Shown here: positions 1 to 6,973 of the stretch, one piece after another | Position numbering within the stretch: position 1 is the stretch's first letter | Layout: every line of letters begins with the position of its first letter | DNA from: Nitrososphaerota archaeon | GTDB taxonomy: Archaea; Thermoproteota; Nitrososphaeria; Nitrososphaerales; Nitrosopumilaceae | DNA length: 11,828 bases | Direction: 5' to 3' | Assembly: GCA_030611185.1 (NCBI GenBank) | Contig: JAUWQG010000018.1 | Location: 1 to 11,828 of the forward strand | The notes under the pieces: model-generated | The model's database searches: none | The model's input: the letters and a program-made list of their open reading frames with translations, nothing else | What the model was told of the DNA's origin: nothing | Made by a program: the position numbers and the translations under genes

Positions 1-33
1 TTGCCAGTAAAAAAATCTTTGTGGTTTACAAAA

Positions 34-41
34 GATTTTAT
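34..41 (+). promoter_or_regulatory. Probable box A (TATA-like) of the tRNA-Glu gene
   Basis: The AT-rich octamer GATTTTAT is centred about 28 bases before the first base of the tRNA, the usual distance between an archaeal TATA box and the transcription start. The assignment rests on spacing and composition only. The same bases form the right arm of a 9-bp inverted repeat (12-20 with 31-39), so a terminator for an upstream gene is another reading. Confidence 0.4.
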
Positions 42-65
42 GGACAAAATATGGAATTTGATTGG

Positions 66-159
66 GTTCCAGTGGTGTAGACCGGTCAAGCATACTGCCC
101 TTTCAAGGCAGTGATCCCGGGTTCAAAATCTTTTGATGAAAATCCCGGCTGGAGCACCA
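66..159 (+). tRNA. tRNA-Glu (anticodon UUC) with a 15-nt T-loop intron and encoded CCA
   Basis: The cloverleaf folds fully. The acceptor stem is 66-72 with 149-155 (one G-U). The D-stem is 75-78 with 90-93, with GG at 84-85 in its loop. The anticodon stem is 95-99 with 107-111 around the loop CTTTCAA, giving anticodon TTC at 102-104, which reads Glu GAA/GAG. The variable region is 112-116, the T-stem 117-121 with 144-148, the discriminator A156, and CCA 157-159 is encoded. As written the T-loop would be 22 nt; removing 128-142 leaves the standard TTCAAAT and a 76-nt body. The gene has its own likely box A upstream, and the polyprenyl synthase gene begins 27 nt or slightly more after its end. 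Confidence 0.96.
128..142 (+). other. Archaeal tRNA intron in the T-loop, between positions 59 and 60
   Basis: The flanks form a canonical bulge-helix-bulge. T-stem 117-121/144-148 is continuous with a 4-bp central helix TTCA (122-125) with TGAA (137-140). The 3-nt bulges are AAA (126-128) and AAT (141-143), and a tiny inner hairpin pairs TC (129-130) with GA (135-136) around TTTT. Cutting after the second base of each bulge, the known rule for the archaeal tRNA splicing endonuclease, releases exactly 128-142 and restores a 7-nt T-loop. Introns outside position 37/38 are known in Crenarchaeota and Thaumarchaeota; the inner helix of only 2 bp makes this a relaxed substrate. Confidence 0.9.
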
Positions 160-161
160 AG

Positions 162-170
162 ATTTATTTA
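162..170 (+). promoter_or_regulatory. Possible TATA box of the polyprenyl synthase gene
   Basis: ATTTATTTA lies immediately after the tRNA 3' end. With usual archaeal spacing the transcript would start near 190-194. That would favour the TTG at 202 over the TTG at 187 as start codon. The alternative is read-through from the tRNA promoter, with the mRNA 5' end created by tRNA 3' processing near 160. Confidence 0.35.
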
Positions 171-186
171 GTAATGACAAAGTTTT

Positions 187-1053
187 TTGTTTGGGCCCCT
201 CTTGGACAGGAAAAATATAGAGATTAATCCTTTACTTGAAACCTATGGTAAGTATATTGATAAAATTAATCGTTCGTTGGATAAAGAATTAGATCTTTAT
301 TCCGAATCAGAATTCATAGAGCCACTCAAATATTCTTTAGATGGTGGAAAACGAATTAGGCCAATCATTCTAGTTTTAGCTGCTGAAAGTGTGGGAGCAG
401 TTGATGATAATACATTGACAGCATCTTGCGCTGTTGAATTCCTACATATGGAATCTATTATTCATGATGATATTATTGACAATGAAACATTGCGAAGACA
501 AAAAGACCCATTTCACATCAAATATGGATATAACACAAGTGTTTTGACAGGAGACTTTGTTTTAGGATTAATTCTCGGAATTTCCTCAAGATTAGACAAC
601 GCAAGAATCACAAAGGAATTAGCAAGTACGGCAATGCTAATGAGTGAAGGGGAGATGATTGAAAGTAGGTTAGAGACTAGCGAGGATGTTACCTTTGATG
701 ATTATCTTAAGGTAATTGAGTACAAGACTGCAGTTGCATTTCAGGCAGCATCTAGAATCGGTGCCATTATTGGAAAAGGTACTGAAGAAGAAATAGAATC
801 ATTAACAGAATATGGAAAAAATATTGGTATAGCATATCAAATTAGAGATGATTTGTTTGATTGGAAAAATGAAGATAAATTATTCAATTTACTTATCAAG
901 AAAAGTTCTGATCCAAGAGATGTTTTTAATAAAATGGAAGAACTTTTAAAAAATTATTCTGAAAAAGCAAGAAAAGGATTACGTAAGATTCCTGATAATG
1001 ATGCAAAAATGAATCTTGATAATTTAATTAAATTTACAATGTTTAAGGCATAA
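187..1053 (+). CDS. Trans-polyprenyl diphosphate synthase (isoprenyl diphosphate synthase family), short form
   Basis: Condenses isopentenyl diphosphate onto an allylic diphosphate to make a linear prenyl chain. Visible motifs are GKRIRP at residues 54-59 (substrate phosphate binding), the first Asp-rich motif DDIID at 94-98 followed by RR at 103-104, GD at 122-123, KTA at 180-182, and the second Asp-rich motif DDLFD at 221-225. At 288 aa it is shorter than the usual 300-350. After DDLFD the familiar glycine/lysine segment (GK..G.D...GK.T) is missing, and the chain runs into a charged helix-rich tail. The residue five before DDIID is Glu89, not the aromatic of typical archaeal GGPP synthases, so chain length cannot be read off. 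The start is uncertain: an in-frame TGA at 175-177 bounds it, leaving TTG at 187 or TTG at 202, neither with a clear Shine-Dalgarno. The ATG at 174 is out of frame. The 3' end overlaps nuoN tail-to-tail by 11 bp. GGPP synthase for lipids or a menaquinone side-chain synthase are both possible. Confidence 0.88.
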   Translation: MFGPLLDRKNIEINPLLETYGKYIDKINRSLDKELDLYSESEFIEPLKYSLDGGKRIRPIILVLAAESVGAVDDNTLTASCAVEFLHMESIIHDDIIDNETLRRQKDPFHIKYGYNTSVLTGDFVLGLILGISSRLDNARITKELASTAMLMSEGEMIESRLETSEDVTFDDYLKVIEYKTAVAFQAASRIGAIIGKGTEEEIESLTEYGKNIGIAYQIRDDLFDWKNEDKLFNLLIKKSSDPRDVFNKMEELLKNYSEKARKGLRKIPDNDAKMNLDNLIKFTMFKA

Positions 1054-2527
1054 AGCCTGTACTAACTACTGGAGTTGCAAACTCAACAAATTTGATTATT
1101 GGATCTGGATAGACACCAAATCCTACCAAGAAGATAATAGAGAATACTATAACGGCAATAATGGATTTTGGTTCTGACACTCTCTTTTCCGTTTCTCCCT
1201 CGAAATACATTTTTCTAATAATCCAACCATAGTAAGCTAATGAAAGAGCACTGTTAAGAACTCCAGCGATTGCAAGCCAAGTAGCCCACCACACAACAGA
1301 ACCTGCTTCTAAGGCACCACCAAACAGCATTATTTTGCTCCAAAAACCTGCAAGGGGAGGAACACCAGCAAGAGCCAGTAGTGAAATTGTTAATCCTAAA
1401 GCAGTAATTGGCATTCTTCTGCCTAGTCCTTTTAGTTTATCCAAATTGGTAACGGCAAGTGTTGTGACTATTCCTGTTACTGCAATGAATGCCATTCCCT
1501 TCATTACTGCATGGTTTAAGATTTGATATAGAGATCCTTGTAATCCAAGTGAGCTGTAAGGAGACACTGCAAGACCAATGAGAATATACCCTGCATGTGC
1601 AATACTTGAATAGGCTAACATTCTGGTTAGGTTCTTTTGCATTATAGCTGCAACATTACCAATAGTCATAGTCATGATTGCCAAGATTCCAAGCGCTAGC
1701 GTCCAATCAAGGTTAAGGACTACCATTCCAAGAACTACAATTCGAATTGTAGCGGCAAATCCTGCTTTCTTTGTTCCAGCTGCTAGTAATGTAGTGATAG
1801 TTGGTGGGGCACCTTCATAGGTATCAGGAAGCCATTGATGGAATGGTACCAATCCCATCTTGAAGCCAAATCCTGCGATAAACATTCCAACTGATAATAA
1901 TGCCAGTGGAAGAAGTCCTGGATCTAAATTAGAATACCCTTGTATTACCTCACCGATATTAGTTGAACCAGTTATTCCATAAGTAATTGAAATACCATAA
2001 ACGATTATTGCCGATGATAATGCACCAAACAAGAAATACTTTAGGGCAGCTTCATTTGATTGAGGATTTTTCTTCATAAATCCAACTAGTGCATATGTTG
2101 GAATACTCATTAGCTCCCATGCAACAAATAACATAATCAAATCTGTAGAATATGCAACTAGTACCATACCAATTGTAGAAAGTAAAATTAATGAATAGTA
2201 GATTGCAGGATAGTTTTGCTTTCTCATGTAATTAAAGGAGCCAACAGTTGTGAAGATTGCAACAATTAGCATTGCAATGGCAAAGAATCCACCAAAGGCA
2301 TCATCAATAATTACATCTTCTGAGAATAATGCAGATGGCTGAACATTTTCATTAATGAATTGATAGCCCACATATCCAATTGAGGCAATTAATGCTGCAA
2401 ATGCGATAACGGCATAAAATGAGTTTGAACCTTTTTCTTTTCTTATTACGTTAATTACAGGTAAAACAACTCCTGCAACACCAAGGATGGCTATTATTAC
2501 AAGTGGGGTTGAACTAATTTCTATCAT
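1043..2527 (-). CDS. nuoN: NADH-quinone oxidoreductase-like complex I subunit N (antiporter-like, proton pumping)
   Basis: A polytopic membrane subunit of 494 aa, normal for NuoN, with about 14 hydrophobic helices; one of three antiporter-like proton channels of the complex. Channel residues are present: Glu138 in TM5 (VAWELM), Lys223 in TM7 (FKMGLVPFHQWLPD), Lys253/Lys254 in TM8, Lys343 (HAVMKGMAF) and Lys398 in TM12 (FWSKI). It is the last gene of the operon. ATG at 2525-2527 is preceded by GGAG at 2537-2540, which overlaps the nuoL stop and supports this start. Its last codons overlap the oppositely oriented polyprenyl synthase gene, so there is no room for a terminator before that gene's coding sequence. 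Confidence 0.96.
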   Translation of the reverse strand: MIEISSTPLVIIAILGVAGVVLPVINVIRKEKGSNSFYAVIAFAALIASIGYVGYQFINENVQPSALFSEDVIIDDAFGGFFAIAMLIVAIFTTVGSFNYMRKQNYPAIYYSLILLSTIGMVLVAYSTDLIMLFVAWELMSIPTYALVGFMKKNPQSNEAALKYFLFGALSSAIIVYGISITYGITGSTNIGEVIQGYSNLDPGLLPLALLSVGMFIAGFGFKMGLVPFHQWLPDTYEGAPPTITTLLAAGTKKAGFAATIRIVVLGMVVLNLDWTLALGILAIMTMTIGNVAAIMQKNLTRMLAYSSIAHAGYILIGLAVSPYSSLGLQGSLYQILNHAVMKGMAFIAVTGIVTTLAVTNLDKLKGLGRRMPITALGLTISLLALAGVPPLAGFWSKIMLFGGALEAGSVVWWATWLAIAGVLNSALSLAYYGWIIRKMYFEGETEKRVSEPKSIIAVIVFSIIFLVGFGVYPDPIIKFVEFATPVVSTGFMP

Positions 2528-2539
2528 CTCATAACACTC

Positions 2540-4618
2540 CTATATCAACAATATCAGAACTACAAATAGTAATCCCGCTCCAAATACGAATAGGTATGAC
2601 TGAGACACACCTGTCTGAGTTCCTTGAACTACTCTGGCACTCCAACCGACAGCTTTCTGCATTCCATCATTCATTCCATAGTCAATTGCAGTCTTCTCAA
2701 AGTATCTGAATACTCCTCTTGAAAGCCAAAGTGGGGCCACAACAAAGCACCAGTAGATTATAGCGTTAAGGTACCATCTGTTTAGGATGATTTTGTGAAT
2801 AGAATAAAAGACAATATTTGAATTTACAAATTTTGTAGGATCAACCCATCTTCCAATATAGAAAATATATCCCAACCCAATTCCTGTGGCAAATGCTACC
2901 AGTGATGAACCTAATGCAATTGGATTAAGACCTTGTAGGAATCCTGGTAGAATTGATTCTCCTGATTCATGATGAACCGTATGTATGCCATAAGAATTTT
3001 CAAGGAAATCTGTGAAGGTTTGATGTATTCCTTCTTCAGCAGATAATCCAATTATACCAATACCAATAGTTAGAACCGCAAGAATGCCATATGGAATCCA
3101 CATTGAAGGGGATGCCTCATGAATATGATGTCCCTCTTCTTCCATCTTTTCAATGTGTTTGCTTGGTTTTCCATAGAATACTAGACCCATCATTCTTGTA
3201 GTATAAAATGCAGTTATAGCAGCAGTCAAAACAGCAATTGCGTAAAGTGGCATTGCCCATTCACTTCCAGATTCAAACACTGCAGCAAAGATTGCATCCT
3301 TACTCCAGAAACCAGTTGTGATAAATGGAGCGCCCATTAAACCAAGCCCTGCAGCCCACATGAATGCATATGTTTTCTTCATATGTTTTCGAAGACCGCC
3401 CATATCTGTCATGAATCTAGAACCGACAACATGTAACAGTGAACCTGCCGCCATAAAGAGAGATGCCTTAAACATTGCATGTGATATTAAATGGAAAAAT
3501 CCTGCAGTGTAACCATCTACATATTGAGCAGATAGTCCTGCAACACCCAATGCCATCATCATGTAACCTATTTGAGAACCAGTAGAATATGCAAGCACTT
3601 TCTTAATTTCAGGATTAACCATAGCTTGGGTAGCAAGTAATAAAGCAGTAATTGCACCAACCCACGCTACAATTTCAAAGAATTGATCAACAAGGATTCC
3701 CGCTGCTCCTAATGCGAAGACTATTGGACCTATTCGCGCTACAAGAAAGACACCTGCCTTTACCATTGTTGCAGCGTGAATTAATGCAGAAACTGCTGTT
3801 GGACCAGTCATTGCCTCTAAGAGCCATTCATTTAATGGGAATTGTGCTGATTTTCCTACTGCGCCTCCAAATAGTAAAACAAAAGCAGGAACCAATAATC
3901 CCTGCGCAGACATGGCTTCTGCCCATGCAAAGTCACCCATTAATTCCTTAAACCCAAATGTTCCTGCAAACAAAAAGATCAACAGCATTCCTGCAATCAT
4001 CATGATATCCCCAACTTTGGTCATGATGAAGGCCTTCATACCCGCGTGTGTTGGTGAATAGTAATCTAAAAGACCCAAAACAGTTCTTCCTTCAGTACCA
4101 ACATGATCCTTCTTTTTGTCACGATACCAAAAGCTGATCAATGCATAAGATGCAAGTCCTACGCCTTCCCATCCAAAGAAGACTTGGAGTAAGTTATCAG
4201 ATAAAACAATAAGCTGCATTGAACCAATAAAGAACATCATCCAGAACCAAAATCTGGTAATGTCTTTATCACCTTTCATGTATCCAGTACTGTAAATCAT
4301 AATCAAGAAGGAAATCCATCCAACTACATTTGCCATAACGACAGAAAGTGGATCGGCAAGTACTCCACCTTTAAGACCTATTGAATCAATCCAAGTTATT
4401 TGATGATGAATTTCACTAGCTTCCAATGCAACTGGCAGAAGAGAGAATGCAGAAAGTGCACTCATTAAAGCAAATGCAACTGCAACATATCCAGTTGTTT
4501 TCTTTGAGATCTTTCCAACTGCAGGTATTAGCAGAGCAGCTGCAAATGGTAAAATCCAAACCATCCACGCAGCTGCGGAAGTTGCCTCAAATAGTAAACC
4601 CATTACCTCAGTTGCCAT
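2540..4618 (-). CDS. nuoL: Complex I subunit L (antiporter-like, with lateral helix)
   Basis: The distal antiporter-like proton pump of the membrane arm; 692 aa, slightly longer than bacterial NuoL (about 610). The N-terminal two thirds carries the proton-translocation fold: Glu151 in TM5 (FFGWEGVGL), Lys256 (GGAVGKSAQFPLNEW) followed by the TGPTAVSALIHAATMVKAG block with His281 and Lys287, Lys384 in HAMFKASLF, and the Lys440-Asp441 pair (FWSKDAI) in TM12. The C-terminal part, roughly from 505, contains further hydrophobic helices consistent with the transverse helix HL and its anchor, separated by a His/Glu-rich soluble loop (486-503). ATG is preceded by a strong GGGAGG at 4626-4631 inside the last codons of nuoM. 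nuoL follows nuoM here, the reverse of the common bacterial order. Confidence 0.97.
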   Translation of the reverse strand: MATEVMGLLFEATSAAAWMVWILPFAAALLIPAVGKISKKTTGYVAVAFALMSALSAFSLLPVALEASEIHHQITWIDSIGLKGGVLADPLSVVMANVVGWISFLIMIYSTGYMKGDKDITRFWFWMMFFIGSMQLIVLSDNLLQVFFGWEGVGLASYALISFWYRDKKKDHVGTEGRTVLGLLDYYSPTHAGMKAFIMTKVGDIMMIAGMLLIFLFAGTFGFKELMGDFAWAEAMSAQGLLVPAFVLLFGGAVGKSAQFPLNEWLLEAMTGPTAVSALIHAATMVKAGVFLVARIGPIVFALGAAGILVDQFFEIVAWVGAITALLLATQAMVNPEIKKVLAYSTGSQIGYMMMALGVAGLSAQYVDGYTAGFFHLISHAMFKASLFMAAGSLLHVVGSRFMTDMGGLRKHMKKTYAFMWAAGLGLMGAPFITTGFWSKDAIFAAVFESGSEWAMPLYAIAVLTAAITAFYTTRMMGLVFYGKPSKHIEKMEEEGHHIHEASPSMWIPYGILAVLTIGIGIIGLSAEEGIHQTFTDFLENSYGIHTVHHESGESILPGFLQGLNPIALGSSLVAFATGIGLGYIFYIGRWVDPTKFVNSNIVFYSIHKIILNRWYLNAIIYWCFVVAPLWLSRGVFRYFEKTAIDYGMNDGMQKAVGWSARVVQGTQTGVSQSYLFVFGAGLLFVVLILLI

Positions 4619-4621
4619 TTA

Positions 4622-6175
4622 CTAACCTCCCAAAACTCCGTTCATGTATGGAATTATAGATTTCAAGAAAATATCTGGATAAATTCCAACTACTACTGTA
4701 AATCCGGCAAGTACCATCATTGGTGCTGTCATGTACCAGCTTCCTTCTGTTACATTCTCAAGATGTTCAGGTGTTTTTCCAAAGAAGACACGTTTTAACA
4801 TCCAGAGAATATATGACATGGTAAGTACAGTTGCAACAAGTCCTAAACCAAAAGTGACAGCCCTAATTGTAGAGCCTTCTTCAATAGCAGTTTCTAATGC
4901 ACCATAAAACAGAATCCATTCTCCCATGAAGCCACTTGTTGGTGGAATTCCCATGATTGTCAATGCCCCAATTACTGCACAAACAGCAGTAATAGGCATC
5001 TTTCCTGCAAGTCCGCCAAGTTTTGAAATACTTCTAGTACCAACTTTAACAATAATAATTCCAGCCATCATGAAGAGAATGCCTTTTCCAAGAGCGTGAG
5101 TAACATACATCATCTCAGCCCCTGCCAATCCAAGGGCGGATATTGAACCTATACCAAATAGAATGTAACCCATCTGGCTGATACTGGAATATGCAAGTAA
5201 TCGTTTCAGATCATCTTGCATTAACGCCATTGCGCCGCCATAAATCATTGTAACAAGACCCCAAATGTGGAACCAGATAGCAAGATCGGCATATGTCGAC
5301 GGCAAAAATTCTACAATTAATCGGATAATACCATAAGCACCAATACCAATCATCGCAGGGGATAACAAAGCACTGATTGGAGTTGGTGCAGAACCGTGAA
5401 CATATGGCAGCCAAATATGGAACATAAAGACTGCCAGTTTAACTCCAAGACCAATGGCTATAGCAATAGCTGAGGCTAAAGCGATATCTTGTGGGATTTC
5501 TGATTCTTGAATATCTGCAAAGTCAAAGCTACCAATTGTAAAGCCTATCATCAAGAATCCCAATAACATAACAACGGCACCAGCATGTGTCCATAACAAG
5601 AACATCAAACCAATCTTTCTTCTTGGACCATCTCCCCAAAGTGCTACTAAGAAGAAACCTGGAATTAACATGACTTCAAAGAAAACATAAAATTCAATCA
5701 AGTTTGTGGATAGTACTGTTCCAAGCATTCCCATTGCAAAAACAAGATAAAGTGCAAAGTAGAGTCCAGATTTTGCATTGACATAGTTTGTAAGAGAATT
5801 AGACTCTACAACTGTTGATTGACCACCACTTGATTGAGTCATTTTTTGTTCTTCTTTGTATTGCTCATGAAATTTGTGAATCATGTATGGTTTTGAGTAG
5901 AGCGCAAGAATTGTACTTAGCACGTAAATCATGATTGCAAATGGTGATGCCAAACCATCAAGTAAAAATCCAAATTCACCAAACATATCAGTCCATGGAT
6001 AATGCTCTTCTGTAGTTCCGCCTAATGCAGCCCCAATTACTAGAATTGTAGTGTAAAGTAAAATTGCAAACGTAAACCACATTGCTGGAGTTGGACCCAT
6101 TTTTCTCCCAATGATATAGGCAACAGGTGATAACAATAGTGGCAAGAAAACTGCCTGTAAGAGTGCATATTCCAT
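4622..6175 (-). CDS. nuoM: Complex I subunit M (antiporter-like, proton pumping)
   Basis: Second antiporter-like membrane subunit, 517 aa, matching the family length. It shows Glu167 in TM5 (FFEVMLIP), Lys246 in TM7 (GVKLAVFMFHIWLP), the HGSAPTPISALL loop, Lys363 (HALGKGILF) and Glu419 in TM12 (GFMGEW), where NuoM carries Glu rather than the Lys of NuoL and NuoN; this distinguishes it as NuoM. A soluble, Gln/Ser-rich loop of about 35 residues lies at 100-135. The TM8 lysine expected near the AYG motif at 280-282 is replaced by Gly277. The ATG shares a base with the nuoK stop (TAATG), so translation is probably coupled. The stop is 3 bp before nuoL. Confidence 0.96.
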   Translation of the reverse strand: MEYALLQAVFLPLLLSPVAYIIGRKMGPTPAMWFTFAILLYTTILVIGAALGGTTEEHYPWTDMFGEFGFLLDGLASPFAIMIYVLSTILALYSKPYMIHKFHEQYKEEQKMTQSSGGQSTVVESNSLTNYVNAKSGLYFALYLVFAMGMLGTVLSTNLIEFYVFFEVMLIPGFFLVALWGDGPRRKIGLMFLLWTHAGAVVMLLGFLMIGFTIGSFDFADIQESEIPQDIALASAIAIAIGLGVKLAVFMFHIWLPYVHGSAPTPISALLSPAMIGIGAYGIIRLIVEFLPSTYADLAIWFHIWGLVTMIYGGAMALMQDDLKRLLAYSSISQMGYILFGIGSISALGLAGAEMMYVTHALGKGILFMMAGIIIVKVGTRSISKLGGLAGKMPITAVCAVIGALTIMGIPPTSGFMGEWILFYGALETAIEEGSTIRAVTFGLGLVATVLTMSYILWMLKRVFFGKTPEHLENVTEGSWYMTAPMMVLAGFTVVVGIYPDIFLKSIIPYMNGVLGG

Positions 6176-6489
6176 TATCCTTTCAGGCTCCTAAAGTCTG
6201 CAATATCGATATTATGATACATGCGATATGCAACAATAATCAATGAAAGTCCGACCGCAACTTCTGCTGCTGCAATTGCAATTGAGAATAAAGCTAAGGT
6301 TTGACCGGCACTATCTGGTATGAATCTTCCAAACGCAACCATGTTAAGATTTGCAGCGTTGATAATAATCTCAATGGCAAATAACATTCGAATGAAATTT
6401 CGTTTTACGGCAAGACCATAAATTCCAATGCCCAAAAGAGCAACAGATACTAAAACAAACTCAGTTAATGTGTTTTCCATTCTCCTCAT
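6175..6489 (-). CDS. nuoK: Complex I subunit K (ND4L-like)
   Basis: Small three-helix membrane subunit of the proton pathway near the quinone module; 104 aa from the first ATG, or 101 aa if the fourth codon (ATG at 6478-6480) is used. The two buried glutamates that define the family are Glu40 (MLFAIEIIINAANLN) and Glu76 (IAAAEVAVGLSL), 36 residues apart as in E. coli NuoK. The gene overlaps the end of nuoJ by 29 bp (or 20 bp with the second start). AGGAGA at 6481-6486 lies between the two ATGs and touches the second, so it cannot decide the start. The stop is fused to the nuoM start. Confidence 0.95.
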   Translation of the reverse strand: MRRMENTLTEFVLVSVALLGIGIYGLAVKRNFIRMLFAIEIIINAANLNMVAFGRFIPDSAGQTLALFSIAIAAAEVAVGLSLIIVAYRMYHNIDIADFRSLKG

Positions 6490-6973
6490 CCACTCTTCGT
6501 GCTAAAACTAGTGCTCCAGTTACAGCACCAGATAAAATTAATCCCATCAAAATCAATGCTGGCCAATAATATGTCAGAAAGTCTTCACCAATTTCTCTAA
6601 AGTCTACTGCTGGTTCATCTGTAGTAATTTGTCTAATTCCAGAATCTAAAATGACTGCACCTAAGGAAACCATCATAATTAACATTAATGCAATTCCAAC
6701 AAATTTTCTTCTTTTGTCTTCAACCTTTTTGAAGATAAGCTCTCTTTTTACTAGCATGACTGTAAATAGGATCAAAACTGCAATAGAACCAACATAAACT
6801 GCAAGCTGAAACATTGCAACAAATGGTGAATCTAAAAGTAAAAAGAATCCTGCAATACCACCAAGACTTCCCATCAATGCAATAGAGCCGTAAATTAAAG
6901 ATCTCATTTCTAGAGCTGCAATTGCACTACCAATTGTAATTACAGATAAGGCAAGAAAGGCAGCATCAGCCAT
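6461..6973 (-). CDS. nuoJ: Complex I subunit J (ND6-like)
   Basis: Five-helix membrane subunit that, with NuoA, NuoH and NuoK, links the quinone site to the pumps; 170 aa. The conserved TM3 stretch is YVGSIAVLILFTVML (about 60-74), the helix that carries the pi-bulge in solved structures. A longer open frame reaches an ATG at 7019-7021, but ATG 6971-6973 is preferred: AGGGGT sits 7 nt upstream (6981-6986), the protein then starts directly before TM1 as in the family, and the overlap with nuoI falls from 56 to 8 bp. The extra 16 residues would be an unusual basic leader (MLLKILKYKF...). The end overlaps nuoK. Confidence 0.94.
   Translation of the reverse strand: MADAAFLALSVITIGSAIAALEMRSLIYGSIALMGSLGGIAGFFLLLDSPFVAMFQLAVYVGSIAVLILFTVMLVKRELIFKKVEDKRRKFVGIALMLIMMVSLGAVILDSGIRQITTDEPAVDFREIGEDFLTYYWPALILMGLILSGAVTGALVLARRVDEENGKHIN

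Noticed and set aside
12..39. 9-bp inverted repeat with T run, as an intrinsic terminator
   Set aside because: Archaeal termination relies mainly on T runs, no upstream gene is visible, and the right arm fits better as the tRNA box A. Left as an alternative only.
1..114. Open frame from the left edge to TGA at 112-114, possibly the tail of an upstream gene
   Set aside because: It runs through most of the tRNA gene, has no recognisable protein motif and no visible start; the open stretch is likely chance.
174..227. ATG at 174 as start of the polyprenyl synthase
   Set aside because: It is in another frame and reaches TAA after 17 codons; an in-frame TGA at 175-177 bounds the real gene.
3652..3951. 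Plus-strand open frame of 99 codons inside nuoL, rich in Leu and Gln
   Set aside because: It lies antisense to strongly conserved NuoL sequence and has a low-complexity composition that mirrors the opposite strand; a shadow frame.
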